This document shows, piece after piece, positions 8,393 to 16,727 of a stretch of 64,000 nucleotides of DNA (the first letter of the stretch is position 1; each line of letters opens with the position of its first letter). The stretch comes from Edaphobacter bradus (GTDB lineage Bacteria; Acidobacteriota; Terriglobia; Terriglobales; Acidobacteriaceae). A program made the translations under genes and the position numbers. The stretch spans positions 868,907 to 932,906 of the forward strand of contig NZ_JAGSYF010000002.1 of NCBI RefSeq assembly GCF_025685645.1. The letters are read 5' to 3'. The notes below the pieces were generated by a model. It was not told the origin of the DNA and made no database searches. It saw only the letters and a program-made list of their open reading frames with translations.

Positions 8393-8926
8393 CTAGCTCT
8401 GCTGCTGCATCTCGTCGAACTCTGCGAAGAGCTCTTCGAGCGCGATGCGAATGGTGGTTCCCGGCACCGAGAACGCTTCATCGGAGGGAGTCTCGAACCC
8501 TTTGCTGGAAGCGACGTACGCATGGCGGCTGAGCGGGTCGATCACCCAGACGTTGTCGACTCCCATTGCGATGTAGTCATCCACGCGCTCCTGCAAGGCG
8601 CTCAGAGTGTCGGACGGCGAAATGATCTCGATGCAGATGAGCGGTGCTGTACGGACGACATCCTCTACCGGGTCACTGCGGCGCAGAATGCAAAGGCCGG
8701 GAATCCGGAAGTGTGTTGCGGAGGTCTGGATGCGCAGCTCCGTCATTCCGACGACTCCCCAGGTTCGGCGGTTGACATTGAAGATGGTCGCTAGGAGGGC
8801 CTGCATGACTGCGTGTGGTCTATCTCCCACGTTTCTCTCCCTCAACTCGCCGTCGATGTAGTCGCGGTCGGGCCTGTAGGTGGTGCTTAGGTACTCGCTG
8901 ACCGGGATAAGCGTCGCGCCCGCCAT
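8393..8926 (-). CDS. Uma2-family (DUF820) PD-(D/E)XK-like protein
   Basis: 177 residues. The Uma2 pattern is clear: an early YIDGELRERN, a central FRIPGLCIL, the CIEIISPSDT strand, a YIAMGVDNVWVIDP block, and a C-terminal strand. Uma2 proteins have a restriction-endonuclease fold and are scattered in cyanobacteria, Chloroflexi and Acidobacteriota; their cellular role is unsettled. Here the usual Pro-Asp of the second motif reads Pro-Gly, while the Glu of the third motif (IEI) is kept. The metal-binding site may therefore be incomplete. The protein is encoded alone and is convergent with hemB. Confidence 0.8.
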   Translation of the reverse strand: MAGATLIPVSEYLSTTYRPDRDYIDGELRERNVGDRPHAVMQALLATIFNVNRRTWGVVGMTELRIQTSATHFRIPGLCILRRSDPVEDVVRTAPLICIEIISPSDTLSALQERVDDYIAMGVDNVWVIDPLSRHAYVASSKGFETPSDEAFSVPGTTIRIALEELFAEFDEMQQQS

Positions 8927-9013
8927 GGCACAGTATCGCGCAAGTGTGGCGCGGTTGCCAGCGAATGTTTCCGGCGGCTATCTTCGAAAAGAGCGCGCGA
9001 AAGAAGGATTGAG

Positions 9014-9928
9014 ATGGCACGAATTGCAATCGTTGGGGTGGGAGCTATCGGTGGAGTCGTGGCTTCGCTACTGCAGTCGACTGGAAAGCATGAGTTGGTG
9101 TTGTGTGTGCACCGGCCGCTGAGAGAGCTTGTGGTGGAGACGCCGAGTGGGCCGATGCGAATTGATGCTACGGTGATCACAGACCCTGCGGAGGCGCAGG
9201 CGGTCGATTGGGTGATGGTCGCGACCAAGGTTTACGACGTGGCGGGTGCGGCGACGTGGCTTAATCGGTTGTGTGCGAAGGGCGCTCCGGTGGCTGTGGT
9301 GCAGAATGGCGTGGAGCATCGCGAGCGGTTTGCGCCGTATGTGCCGATCGACAGGATTGTGCCGGTGATTGTGGATTGCCCGGCGGAGCGTCGGTCGCCT
9401 GAATTGATTGTGCAGCGCGGGCCGATGAGTTTGAAGGTGTCTGACAGTGCGCCCGGCGGCGAGTTTGTCGCATTGTTTCGCGGGAGCGCCGCCGATGCGA
9501 TGACTGTGCCGGACTGGGTGACGGTTGCGTGGAGGAAACTGTGCCACAACGCGGCGGGTGTGCTCTCAGCGCTTGTTCTGCAACCGAATAGCGTGATGCG
9601 TGACGACGCGATTGGCGAGGTTGCGCTGGAGATTGTGCGGGAGTGTATTGCGGTGGGGCGCGCCGAGGGCGCGAAGCTGGGAGATGCGGTTCCTGATGAG
9701 GTGCTTGCGGCGTATCGCAGGTTAGCTCCGGACGGCATCAACTCGTTGCACGCCGACCTGATGGAGGGCAGAGCGATAGAGATCGATGCGCGCAACGGCG
9801 TGATCGTGCGGCTGGGAAGAAAGCACGGGATTCCGACTCCGTACAACGGCATGGCTGTGGCGCTGCTGGAAGCGATGGCGAAGAAGAAGACCTGGATTCA
9901 TTTCTTGATGAGCGAGGTGCAAGCTTGA
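9014..9928 (+). CDS. panE: 2-dehydropantoate 2-reductase family protein (ketopantoate reductase)
   Basis: 304 residues. The N-terminal NADP-binding motif is IVGVGAIGGVVAS, followed by the family markers VQNGVEH, the catalytic lysine segment VAWRKLCHNAAG, and the C-terminal SLHADLMEGRAIEIDARNG with the substrate-binding Ser and Glu. It reduces 2-dehydropantoate to pantoate with NADPH in pantothenate and CoA synthesis. Paralogues with other substrates are common, so the substrate is likely rather than certain. Its last 31 bases overlap the 3' end of the convergent nucleoside hydrolase gene. Confidence 0.87.
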   Translation: MARIAIVGVGAIGGVVASLLQSTGKHELVLCVHRPLRELVVETPSGPMRIDATVITDPAEAQAVDWVMVATKVYDVAGAATWLNRLCAKGAPVAVVQNGVEHRERFAPYVPIDRIVPVIVDCPAERRSPELIVQRGPMSLKVSDSAPGGEFVALFRGSAADAMTVPDWVTVAWRKLCHNAAGVLSALVLQPNSVMRDDAIGEVALEIVRECIAVGRAEGAKLGDAVPDEVLAAYRRLAPDGINSLHADLMEGRAIEIDARNGVIVRLGRKHGIPTPYNGMAVALLEAMAKKKTWIHFLMSEVQA

Positions 9929-10890
9929 TCGCCTGATAGCCTCTGCTGCAGCAGGCGGGGCATCAGGAGTTTGAAGAAGGCGTCTTCCTTCGGTTCAAGA
10001 CAGACCTGTGCATTCGGGGTTCCTGGTGTTGGGCGCGTGAAGCCCTTGTTGTCTATCTCTATGTGCAGCGGTGTAACAGGGCAGGTTGCGGGATCGACCA
10101 CATAGGCGGCCGCGACTGGGTCATACAGCGTGGGAGTGATCTGGTTGGCCCCTCTTTGCCACTCCGCGACGAGGACTTGCAGCGTGTCGGTCATGGGTGT
10201 GCTGATCGTTGCGAGCAGCGCGCGCCGTGTCTCGTCGAACTTCAACTGCGTAGAGTCGAGCGGCATCATGTAGATGGGAACGCCGGAGTGGAAGAGCTTC
10301 TGCGCGGCGACTGGATCCATCGCGATGTTGTACTCGGCGTCAGGCGGGGGTGGCGTTGTGTAGCGGGAGTCGCCATAGCCGCGGTAGATGGAGCCTCCCA
10401 TCATGACGACGCGCCTGAGCTTGCGGAAGGTCGCGGGGTCGCGGTCGATGGCCGCGCCGATGTTGGTGAGCGGCCCGATGGTGAGCAGGGTGATCTCGCC
10501 CGGATAGCGGTTGATCTGCTCGAGAAGAAATGCGACGGCGTCGCTGTGGGGATGCTCGATTCCTGCGCTGGCCCACGGCGCCTGTGAGAACGTCGTCGTG
10601 GACTTTGTCGGGACGCCGGTGTGGACTGGGATATCTGTGCGTCCGGTCTCGCACAACATGCGGTCGAGCATGCGCGCGCGCAGGGCGGTGTCAGCCCAGG
10701 CCGAGGAGATGCCGAGGACCTGCAACTCGGGGCTGGCGAGCGCGAGATCGACGGCGAAGGCATCGTCGACGTCATCGCCAATGTCGGTGTCGATGATGAC
10801 GCGCGAGGGTGCGGGCGTGGGCTTTGCCTGCCCGAACGCGTGATTGGATGATGTGAGGACGAGGAGGAGAACGGCAGCAGTCAGGCGCAA
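9898..10890 (-). CDS. Secreted nucleoside hydrolase (inosine-uridine-preferring type)
   Basis: About 330 residues. The N terminus is a signal peptide (RLTAAVLLLVLTSS...AFG). The calcium-binding signature follows at once as DTDIGDDVDDAFA, which is diagnostic of the family, and later IGPLTNIGAA and VVMMGG support it. The enzyme hydrolyses the N-glycosidic bond of ribonucleosides; with a signal peptide it would act in the periplasm as a nucleoside scavenger. The start is uncertain: TTG at 10890 gives the best signal peptide and follows an AGGGA, while the frame continues to a TTG at 10923. Overlaps panE tail-to-tail. Confidence 0.88.
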   Translation of the reverse strand: MRLTAAVLLLVLTSSNHAFGQAKPTPAPSRVIIDTDIGDDVDDAFAVDLALASPELQVLGISSAWADTALRARMLDRMLCETGRTDIPVHTGVPTKSTTTFSQAPWASAGIEHPHSDAVAFLLEQINRYPGEITLLTIGPLTNIGAAIDRDPATFRKLRRVVMMGGSIYRGYGDSRYTTPPPPDAEYNIAMDPVAAQKLFHSGVPIYMMPLDSTQLKFDETRRALLATISTPMTDTLQVLVAEWQRGANQITPTLYDPVAAAYVVDPATCPVTPLHIEIDNKGFTRPTPGTPNAQVCLEPKEDAFFKLLMPRLLQQRLSGDQACTSLIKK

Positions 10891-11026
10891 TGGTGTGTCC
10901 CTGCCTCCGGGGGCAGGTTCCAACCGTCGGAGGCTATGGGCAAGGTTATCGCGAAAAGGCGTGGCCCGGTGCAGAAGGTAGCCCGTCCGGACACCTTTAC
11001 TTACCGGCTGGGATGGGAAACATAGC

Positions 11027-11746
11027 CTAGGCAGAGAGACAGTCCGGCGTGGATTCTGCAGCAGGTGCAGGGGACCTGCGCGCAGGTTCTGCTACGGCAT
11101 CGTGCCCGCCAGCCTCGAAACCGCCGGCTCTCTCTTCAAGCCAGAAGAGGATTGCGTCTGCCATCTCATGGGTCTGTCGTGCGACGACGCCGAGGCTCCG
11201 TGCAATCGCCAGCTCGGAGATTTTCTGCGCCTCGGCTCTTTCATCGATCTCTTCGCGTAAATCATCGAAGACTCGCTCGCAGTGTCGCCACGCTTCCCGG
11301 CTTTGAAGAACCGTCATGGCATGCGTGCCGTTTTTGGTGAAGAGTGCGACAATGCACAGCCGCATCAGGCAGTTAACAAGGTCGCCAAATTCAACCAGGG
11401 CCGCACGTTGCGCGATGCCGTTGTTTTCGAGGTAAGGCGTGGTGTCATGCCCAATCTGTGCCGCCGCTCTGCAGGTGGTCTCGAGAGCACAGCGCAGCCG
11501 CATCGCTACCAGCGCAAAGCGAAGGTCTGAGGGAACGTGCGGCTTCTCTGCGATAACGCGCTGGCAAAGACGTTCGATGCACTGGTGATACTGTTGAAGC
11601 TCGTGCTCGGAGCTGCAAGCGCGACAGCTGAAATCGGAATTGCCATGCGTAAACCCTTTGATCGAGCAGTCGAGAGCGCGTTGAGACAATCTCGACAAGC
11701 GATGCAGCTGGACGCGTAAGACATCAGTCGTTTGCTTGTGATTCAT
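11027..11746 (-). CDS. PhoU-like helical protein
   Basis: 239 residues, almost all helical. The spacing of two similar halves and the phrases FGDLVNCLMRLCIVALFTKN and ARSLGVVARQTHEMADAILFWLEE resemble the two three-helix bundles of PhoU, which bind metals and restrain phosphate transport and PhoR signalling. The typical E/DxxxD metal clusters are not all evident, and there are extra cysteines (CRAC). There is no pst or pho gene nearby, which makes a direct role in phosphate control unproven. The C-terminal 30 residues are low-complexity. The start ATG at 11746 is preceded by GAAGGGTG. Confidence 0.55.
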   Translation of the reverse strand: MNHKQTTDVLRVQLHRLSRLSQRALDCSIKGFTHGNSDFSCRACSSEHELQQYHQCIERLCQRVIAEKPHVPSDLRFALVAMRLRCALETTCRAAAQIGHDTTPYLENNGIAQRAALVEFGDLVNCLMRLCIVALFTKNGTHAMTVLQSREAWRHCERVFDDLREEIDERAEAQKISELAIARSLGVVARQTHEMADAILFWLEERAGGFEAGGHDAVAEPARRSPAPAAESTPDCLSA

Positions 11747-12453
11747 CTGCTTCTACACCCTTCAGGTCTTACATTGATTTTGACTCCTTGTGGCAATCGA
11801 AAGATGAGAGCCGAGTATTCATGAAAATGTGGTCGGTCTTGTAAATGCTCTCGTGGGGACCCACTTACCTGTGCAACGCTGTCATCTCTGTAACCTTAGA
11901 CGCAGGAGAATCCGCTATCGCCGCATGGCGATGGATGACTGCTTCGTCTTCGGCGAGATAGATGAAGAATGGCAGACATGGCCATCCTACGGATGCGATT
12001 CAGCCCATCGACAGGAGGTTGTCGATGAGAAGTCTCACGAAATGTCACAGTCTCGTTTCTCGACGGGACATTCTCCTCCACTGCCACCGGCCCAATGGAA
12101 GTCTCCCGCCACACGGGCACGCTGTCGACATCTTCACAGGACAGCGGCAGGTCACTCACTCTCGAGTGACCATCGCATTCGCAGATGGACACGCGGTCCG
12201 ATGTGATTAAGCAATTTTAATTTAACGCACTGTGGGGGTCAAGGGTTCGCAAGACCGATCTCATCTTCATCATCGACTCGCCTCAGCTGGACTATGTCGT
12301 TGAACGCAATGCGCCAATTGTGCTCTAGCTGAAATACTGGCACAAAAAAGGGAGTAGCGATTGCGTAAAAAGTTTGTAAAGACCCACCCATGCCGAGATG
12401 TTGCTGCGGCATGAGTGGCACCCGAGCGGTTCAGTGTGTGCTTAGGTCAGAGG
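11747..12453. other. Roughly 700-bp region without a recognisable gene
   Basis: Short open frames occur on both strands here, but none has a plausible ribosome site plus recognisable protein pattern. The stretch adjoining the PhoU-like start is AT-richer and probably holds its promoter. A perfect 8-bp inverted repeat GGTCACTC/GAGTGACC with a six-base loop is at 12150-12171. The 12200-12400 part looks like decayed sequence; nothing else was recognised. Confidence 0.5.
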
Positions 12454-13200
12454 CTACTTGGCGACGTAGCTCAGGTCGGCGCGGTAGACCTGCAGCTCGC
12501 TGTAGATTTTGGAGCAGCTGTGGCGGACCTGATCGAGCAGCTTCGGGCCGTCGTCGCCGTAAGCCTCCTTGAGTGCATCTGTCAGTGTCTTTTCTGGAGG
12601 CTCCAGATCGGCCCATGTTGCTCGGTCGACGATCTGTGCAAAGGAGGGCGATTCGCCGCTGTAGGCGAGCTGTGCCCAGCGGGAGGGCTTGGCGGGCCAG
12701 TTGGTCTTCTGAATGCCCGCGTTGATCTTCTTGACGGCGTCGGTGAAGTCATTTACGTGTGCCGGGATGACGCTGTAATAGGTAACGGAGCGCAGCGGCG
12801 CGGGAGTGGCAGGCGGTTTGGTGAGACTGAGATCGTCACGAAGGACGGCGTAGCTGAGCGTGGTGCTGGTGGAGTAGGGCAGGATGTTTTTCGCGACGTC
12901 GGGGCCGTCGAGTTTGTCGAACGCCTGCCGGGCATCCAGGTCGCTCCAGTGATGTCCTGGGGAAACCGAGACGTAGGAGCCGCTTCGTTCACCGGTCATG
13001 ATCTCCCAGACGAAGATGTTCCAGATGTCCTTCTGCGAGGCATGGAAGGCGGAGTGTTGTTTGCGGCCGGTCTCCCATTGGGCCGTCATGCCGGTCTTGG
13101 GTGTGGTGACGGAAACCTCGGCGACCATCTCGGGATGGGATTGCGCGAGGACTGAGACAGGGCCCAACAGCAGAGAACAGCAGACTACGAACGTGCGCAT
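12454..13200 (-). CDS. Secreted protein of unknown function
   Basis: 248 residues from the ATG at 13200, chosen because AAGGAG lies seven bases upstream and a signal peptide begins there (MRTFVVCCSLLLGPVSVLAQS). The long upstream extension of this frame to 13734 is antisense to lpdA and is rejected. The mature part has segments such as HWSDLDARQAFD and TYYSVIPAHVNDFTDAVKKI; the latter looks like an antibiotic-monooxygenase/NIPSNAP-type dimeric ferredoxin-like strand but is too weak to assign. Probably periplasmic. The function is unknown. It is divergent from lpdA. Confidence 0.7.
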   Translation of the reverse strand: MRTFVVCCSLLLGPVSVLAQSHPEMVAEVSVTTPKTGMTAQWETGRKQHSAFHASQKDIWNIFVWEIMTGERSGSYVSVSPGHHWSDLDARQAFDKLDGPDVAKNILPYSTSTTLSYAVLRDDLSLTKPPATPAPLRSVTYYSVIPAHVNDFTDAVKKINAGIQKTNWPAKPSRWAQLAYSGESPSFAQIVDRATWADLEPPEKTLTDALKEAYGDDGPKLLDQVRHSCSKIYSELQVYRADLSYVAK

Positions 13201-13439
13201 AGAGGTTCTCCTTAGATTTAGATTGCGCCGCCATGGGGAGTTGGCGTGTAAGAAAGGGCCCTGTAACAGGAGCGAGAAAGATATAAGCGCAGAACTGGGG
13301 AATGTCAAACCCGAAGAGACGTTCGTGGGCACAGGGTTGTGGGGAACTGTCAACAGCCTGAACAGGTCTGTCCACAAGCCTGTCGTGCTCCCAAAGGCGC
13401 TTGACAGCTCGCGTAATCTAGAATGTTTGCGTAGCAGAA

Positions 13440-14870
13440 ATGGAGATACCTTTGGCTGAAACGATCTTTGACATAGTGGTTCTTGGTGGCGGACCTGCAG
13501 GTTACACCTGCGGTATCCGCGCGGCGCAGTATGGTTTGAAAGTCGCCCTGGTGGACGCAAATGACCGGCTGGGCGGGACTTGCCTGCTATGGGGTTGCAT
13601 CCCGACCAAGGCGATGCTCTTCTCAGCCGAGATTTGGGATCACTTGAAGCACGCCGAACGCTACGGCATCGACGGCGTGACTCCGAAGCTGAACTGGAAG
13701 GGCGTGCTGGCGCGCAAGGACGACGTGATCTCACGCCACGTCAAGGGTCTCGACTTCCTGATGAAGAAGAACAAGATTACGACCTTCAAGGGCTTCGGCA
13801 AGCTGACCGGCCCGGCAAAGGACGGCGTCTTCACCGTCGACGTGAAGCTGCCCGACGGCAAGACCGAGACCGTGAAGGCCGAGAAGGTGGTGCTCGCAAC
13901 CGGCTCCGACGCGCGAATGCTGCCGGGCTACCAGCCGGACGACACCATCCTGACGAACTTCGAGATCCTCAAGGTCCCGCAGATGCCGAAGTCGCTGGTG
14001 GTGATCGGCTCGGGAGCGGTGGGCGTTGAGTTCGCGTCAGTCTTCAAGAGCTTTGGAGCCGATGTGACGGTGCTCGAGATTCTGCCTCGCATCGTTCCAG
14101 TAGAGGACGAGGAGGTCTCGAAGGAACTGCTGCGGCAGTTCAAGAAGCGCGAGATCGATGTGAGCCTGTCGATCAAGGACGTGAAGATCGAGAAGAATAA
14201 GGACGGCGCTCACGTCTCGTGGATCGACGCGAACGGCAAGCCGCAGCAAAAGCAGGCCGAGAAGGTGCTGGTGGCTGTAGGCCGCGCGCCGCGCACCGAG
14301 GGAATCGGTCTTGAGAAGACGAGTATCAAGCCGGACCGCGGCTTCATCGTCACGAACGAGTGGATGGAGACGACGGAGCCGGGCGTCTATGCGATCGGCG
14401 ATATCGTCGCGGGGATGCCGCTGCTGGCACACTCCGGCTCGATGGCAGGCCTGGTGGTCGCAGCGCGCGTCGCCGGCAAGTATGCCAAGCCGGTGAACCG
14501 CAATCGCATCCCGGGCTGCACGTACTGCGAGCCGCAGATCGGCAGCGTGGGCCTGACCGAGGCGCAGGCCAAGGAGAAGGGCTACACCGTGAAGGTCGGC
14601 AAGTTCCCCTTCGTCGGCAACTCGAAGGCGACGATTCTGGACGCGCACGACGGCTTCGTGAAGGTGGTCTCGGATGCGAAGTACGGCGAGATCCTCGGCG
14701 TGCACATCATCGGGCCGAACGCGACGGAGATCATCGCGGAGGCCGTCACGGCGCTGGAACTGGAGGCGACGGTGGAGGAGATGATGTTCACCATCCACGC
14801 GCACCCAACGGTGGCCGAGGCGCTTCTGGATGCGTTCTCAAGCGTGGAAGGCAAGGCGATCAACGTCTAG
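13440..14870 (+). CDS. lpdA: Dihydrolipoyl dehydrogenase (E3)
   Basis: 476 residues. FAD-binding motif VVLGGGPAGYTCGIRAAQYG; redox-active disulfide GGTCLLWGCIPTK with Cys48 and Cys53; NAD-binding segment VVIGSGAVGVEFASVF; second FAD motif VYAIGDIV; C-terminal HAHPTVAEAL with the catalytic His and Glu. E3 reoxidises the dihydrolipoyl arm of 2-oxoacid dehydrogenases and the glycine cleavage system. The disulfide loop reads CLLWGC where CLNVGC is more usual; both cysteines are kept. lipB and the sucB-type E2 lie downstream on the same strand, separated from it by a toxin-antitoxin module. Confidence 0.95.
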   Translation: MEIPLAETIFDIVVLGGGPAGYTCGIRAAQYGLKVALVDANDRLGGTCLLWGCIPTKAMLFSAEIWDHLKHAERYGIDGVTPKLNWKGVLARKDDVISRHVKGLDFLMKKNKITTFKGFGKLTGPAKDGVFTVDVKLPDGKTETVKAEKVVLATGSDARMLPGYQPDDTILTNFEILKVPQMPKSLVVIGSGAVGVEFASVFKSFGADVTVLEILPRIVPVEDEEVSKELLRQFKKREIDVSLSIKDVKIEKNKDGAHVSWIDANGKPQQKQAEKVLVAVGRAPRTEGIGLEKTSIKPDRGFIVTNEWMETTEPGVYAIGDIVAGMPLLAHSGSMAGLVVAARVAGKYAKPVNRNRIPGCTYCEPQIGSVGLTEAQAKEKGYTVKVGKFPFVGNSKATILDAHDGFVKVVSDAKYGEILGVHIIGPNATEIIAEAVTALELEATVEEMMFTIHAHPTVAEALLDAFSSVEGKAINV

Positions 14871-14902
14871 CCAAGCCGCTCGGACAGACAGGAAGAAATA
14901 AT

Positions 14903-14945
14903 ATGGGGACATTATGCCGACGTAGTTATGGCATAATGTCCCCAT
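14903..14945. promoter_or_regulatory. Perfect inverted-repeat operator over the antitoxin start codon
   Basis: Arms ATGGGGACATTATGCC (14903-14918) and GGCATAATGTCCCCAT (14930-14945) are exact reverse complements, 16 bp each, with an 11-bp spacer. The right arm runs into the antitoxin ATG (14944) and contains a -10-like CATAAT at 14932-14937, seven bases before the A of that ATG. This is the layout expected for autorepression by the antitoxin or the TA complex, and it implies a leaderless or nearly leaderless mRNA. Confidence 0.8.
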
Positions 14946-15366
14946 GGCGCATGCCGCAAAATCGCCAAAAGTATCACGGCCTCAACGAACGATGAGCGCT
15001 CTGCGTCTCTCGCTCAAGAACGTCGAGGCCGGCGTTCCTGTGGAGACGATGACAAGCTTCGTTACCGCATCCGGCATGCAACTCAAAGATATCTATGACA
15101 TCGTCATTCCGGCGCGAACTCTAAAGCACCGCAAAGCCCGTAAAGAGGCGCTGACCTCGGATGAATCCGACAAACTCGCCAGGCTTATTCGCGTCTACGA
15201 CCAGGCGATGCGGGTCTTCGACGACAAAGATAAGGCGCTCTACTGGCTGAACGAGTCGAAGCGGCGTTTTGAAGGCCGCACTCCCCTTCAAATGCTTCGC
15301 ACCGATCTCGGCGGCCGTATGGTTGAGGAGATGCTCGGCCAGATTGAGCATGGCATGTTCGCCTAA
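14944..15366 (+). CDS. DUF2384 (Xre/MbcA/ParS-type) antitoxin
   Basis: 140 residues. An N-terminal helical DNA-binding part (VETMTSFVTASGMQLKDIYDIVIPARTLKHRK) precedes the C-terminal toxin-binding DUF2384 domain (SDKLARLIRVYDQAMRVF, then KALYWLNESKRRFEGRTPLQMLRTDLGGRMVEEMLGQIEHGMFA). This is the antitoxin of RES-Xre modules; it binds and masks the RES enzyme and normally represses its own operon. The start at 14944 lies inside the inverted-repeat operator and has no Shine-Dalgarno. An internal ATG at 14992 is the alternative. The toxin gene starts three bases after the stop. Confidence 0.9.
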   Translation: MAHAAKSPKVSRPQRTMSALRLSLKNVEAGVPVETMTSFVTASGMQLKDIYDIVIPARTLKHRKARKEALTSDESDKLARLIRVYDQAMRVFDDKDKALYWLNESKRRFEGRTPLQMLRTDLGGRMVEEMLGQIEHGMFA

Positions 15367-15368
15367 CG

Positions 15369-15821
15369 ATGAATCTCTGGCGAATCAGCAAGTTCAACTC
15401 ACTCACCGGCGAAGGCGGTCTCCACTACTCCGCGCGGTGGCACACCGCCGGCAGAAGGATCGTCTATCTGGCCGAGTCGCCCGCCGGCGCTTTGATCGAA
15501 GCCCTGGTTCACATGGAACTCAACCAGATAACATGGCCGCGCTTCTATGACTTGATGCAGATCGCAGTCCCGGACGACACCAAAATGGAAACGATCGAAG
15601 CAACCGGCAAGAACTGGAAAGAGCTCCCTGAGTTGACCCAGGAGCTCGGCGACAATTGGCTGCGCTCCATGCGTACCGCTTTAGCCCGTGTGCCTTCCGC
15701 CATCATGCCTGATACCTGGAACGTCCTGCTGAATCCTGAGCACCCATCTGCTGCTCAAATAAAGATAGTGCGAACGACGAGAGCCGACTTCGACTCCCGG
15801 CTCTTCCAACGGCTGGTTTGA
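15369..15821 (+). CDS. RES-domain toxin
   Basis: 150 residues, the full size of a RES domain. The signature residues are the early LWRISKF, then GGLHYSARWHTAGRRIVYLAESPAGALIEAL (Arg, Tyr and Glu of the active site) and the late serine-containing LNPEHPSAAQIKIV. Characterised RES toxins (MbcT, Res of Photorhabdus and Pseudomonas) degrade or phosphorolyse NAD+. It is translationally coupled to the DUF2384 antitoxin. The pair is inserted between lpdA and lipB, breaking a lipoate-related neighbourhood. Confidence 0.9.
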   Translation: MNLWRISKFNSLTGEGGLHYSARWHTAGRRIVYLAESPAGALIEALVHMELNQITWPRFYDLMQIAVPDDTKMETIEATGKNWKELPELTQELGDNWLRSMRTALARVPSAIMPDTWNVLLNPEHPSAAQIKIVRTTRADFDSRLFQRLV

Positions 15822-15840
15822 TTTCTTCAAGTTGAAGTGT

Positions 15841-16575
15841 ATGTACATTCACCTCCTCCATCTCGGACGCGTCCCTTACGCTGAGGGGCTTGCGATTCAG
15901 CAGCGCGTGATCGCGGCTCGCAAGCAGGGGCTGATCGGCGACACGCTGCTGCTGCTGGAGCATCCTCCGGTGCTGACGCTGGGGCGCAATTCGAGCCGCT
16001 CGAATGTCGTTGTGTCAGACGAGTTTCTCGCGCAGCGTGGGATTGAGCTGCATGAGATCAACCGCGGCGGCGATGTGACGTATCACGGGCCGGGACAGCT
16101 CGTCGGGTATCCCATCATCGACCTGCGCGGCGATCTGCCCGGCAAGAAAGGCCCGCACCTGGGGCCGGTGGACTATGTGAGGATGCTCGAAGAGGTGCTG
16201 ATCCGCGTCTGCAATGACTTCGGCGTGATGGCGCAGCGCATTAGCGGCCGCACTGGCGTGTGGACGATCGCCGGCGGCAGCGTGCTGGAGAAGAAGGTCG
16301 CGGCCATCGGCGTGCACGTCTCGCAGGGAGTCACCTCGCACGGCTTCGCGCTGAACGTGACGACCGACCTGCGCGACTTCGAGTGGATTGTGCCGTGCGG
16401 CATCACCGATCGCGAGGTGACGAGCCTTGAGCTTGAGGCCGGGCCTGAGCATGAGACCACGATGCAGGCGGCGATCCACTCGACGGCGCGCAACTTCGGG
16501 CGGGTCTTCGAGCGGCAGATGCTGTGGATTGAGTCGCTTGAGGAGCTTCTGGCGGCCTCGGAGGCAGGCCGTTGA
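15841..16575 (+). CDS. lipB: Octanoyl-[acyl carrier protein]:protein N-octanoyltransferase
   Basis: 244 residues from the ATG at 15841; the frame can also start at a TTG at 15832. Signature: LLLLEHPPVLTLGRNS, the family motif RGGDVTYHGPGQLVGYPI, the active-site lysine in KKVAAIGVHVSQGVTSHGFALN and the acyl-accepting cysteine in VPCGI. LipB moves octanoate from ACP to lipoyl domains, the first step of lipoate synthesis. This fits its position directly before the two-lipoyl-domain E2 gene, its likely substrate. Confidence 0.94.
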   Translation: MYIHLLHLGRVPYAEGLAIQQRVIAARKQGLIGDTLLLLEHPPVLTLGRNSSRSNVVVSDEFLAQRGIELHEINRGGDVTYHGPGQLVGYPIIDLRGDLPGKKGPHLGPVDYVRMLEEVLIRVCNDFGVMAQRISGRTGVWTIAGGSVLEKKVAAIGVHVSQGVTSHGFALNVTTDLRDFEWIVPCGITDREVTSLELEAGPEHETTMQAAIHSTARNFGRVFERQMLWIESLEELLAASEAGR

Positions 16576-16727
16576 ACGGCCATGTTGTCCGGTAATCGAA
16601 CCCTGCCCGCGCCAGACGCCAGCTTGCCACCGTATAATCCCAAACGTATGCTCGATTGCGCACCGGGCCGGTAAGGACTCCTGTCCAGCCTCGGCCCCCC
16701 AGCCCCCTGAGGGAGAAAAGAATCACC

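Noticed and set aside
11829..12206. Possible 125-codon plus-strand gene
   Set aside because: No ribosome site, overlapping alternative frames on both strands, no recognisable pattern.
12454..13734. 426-codon version of the secreted protein gene
   Set aside because: The first 178 codons are antisense to lpdA and its upstream region; the ATG at 13200 has a strong ribosome site and signal peptide.
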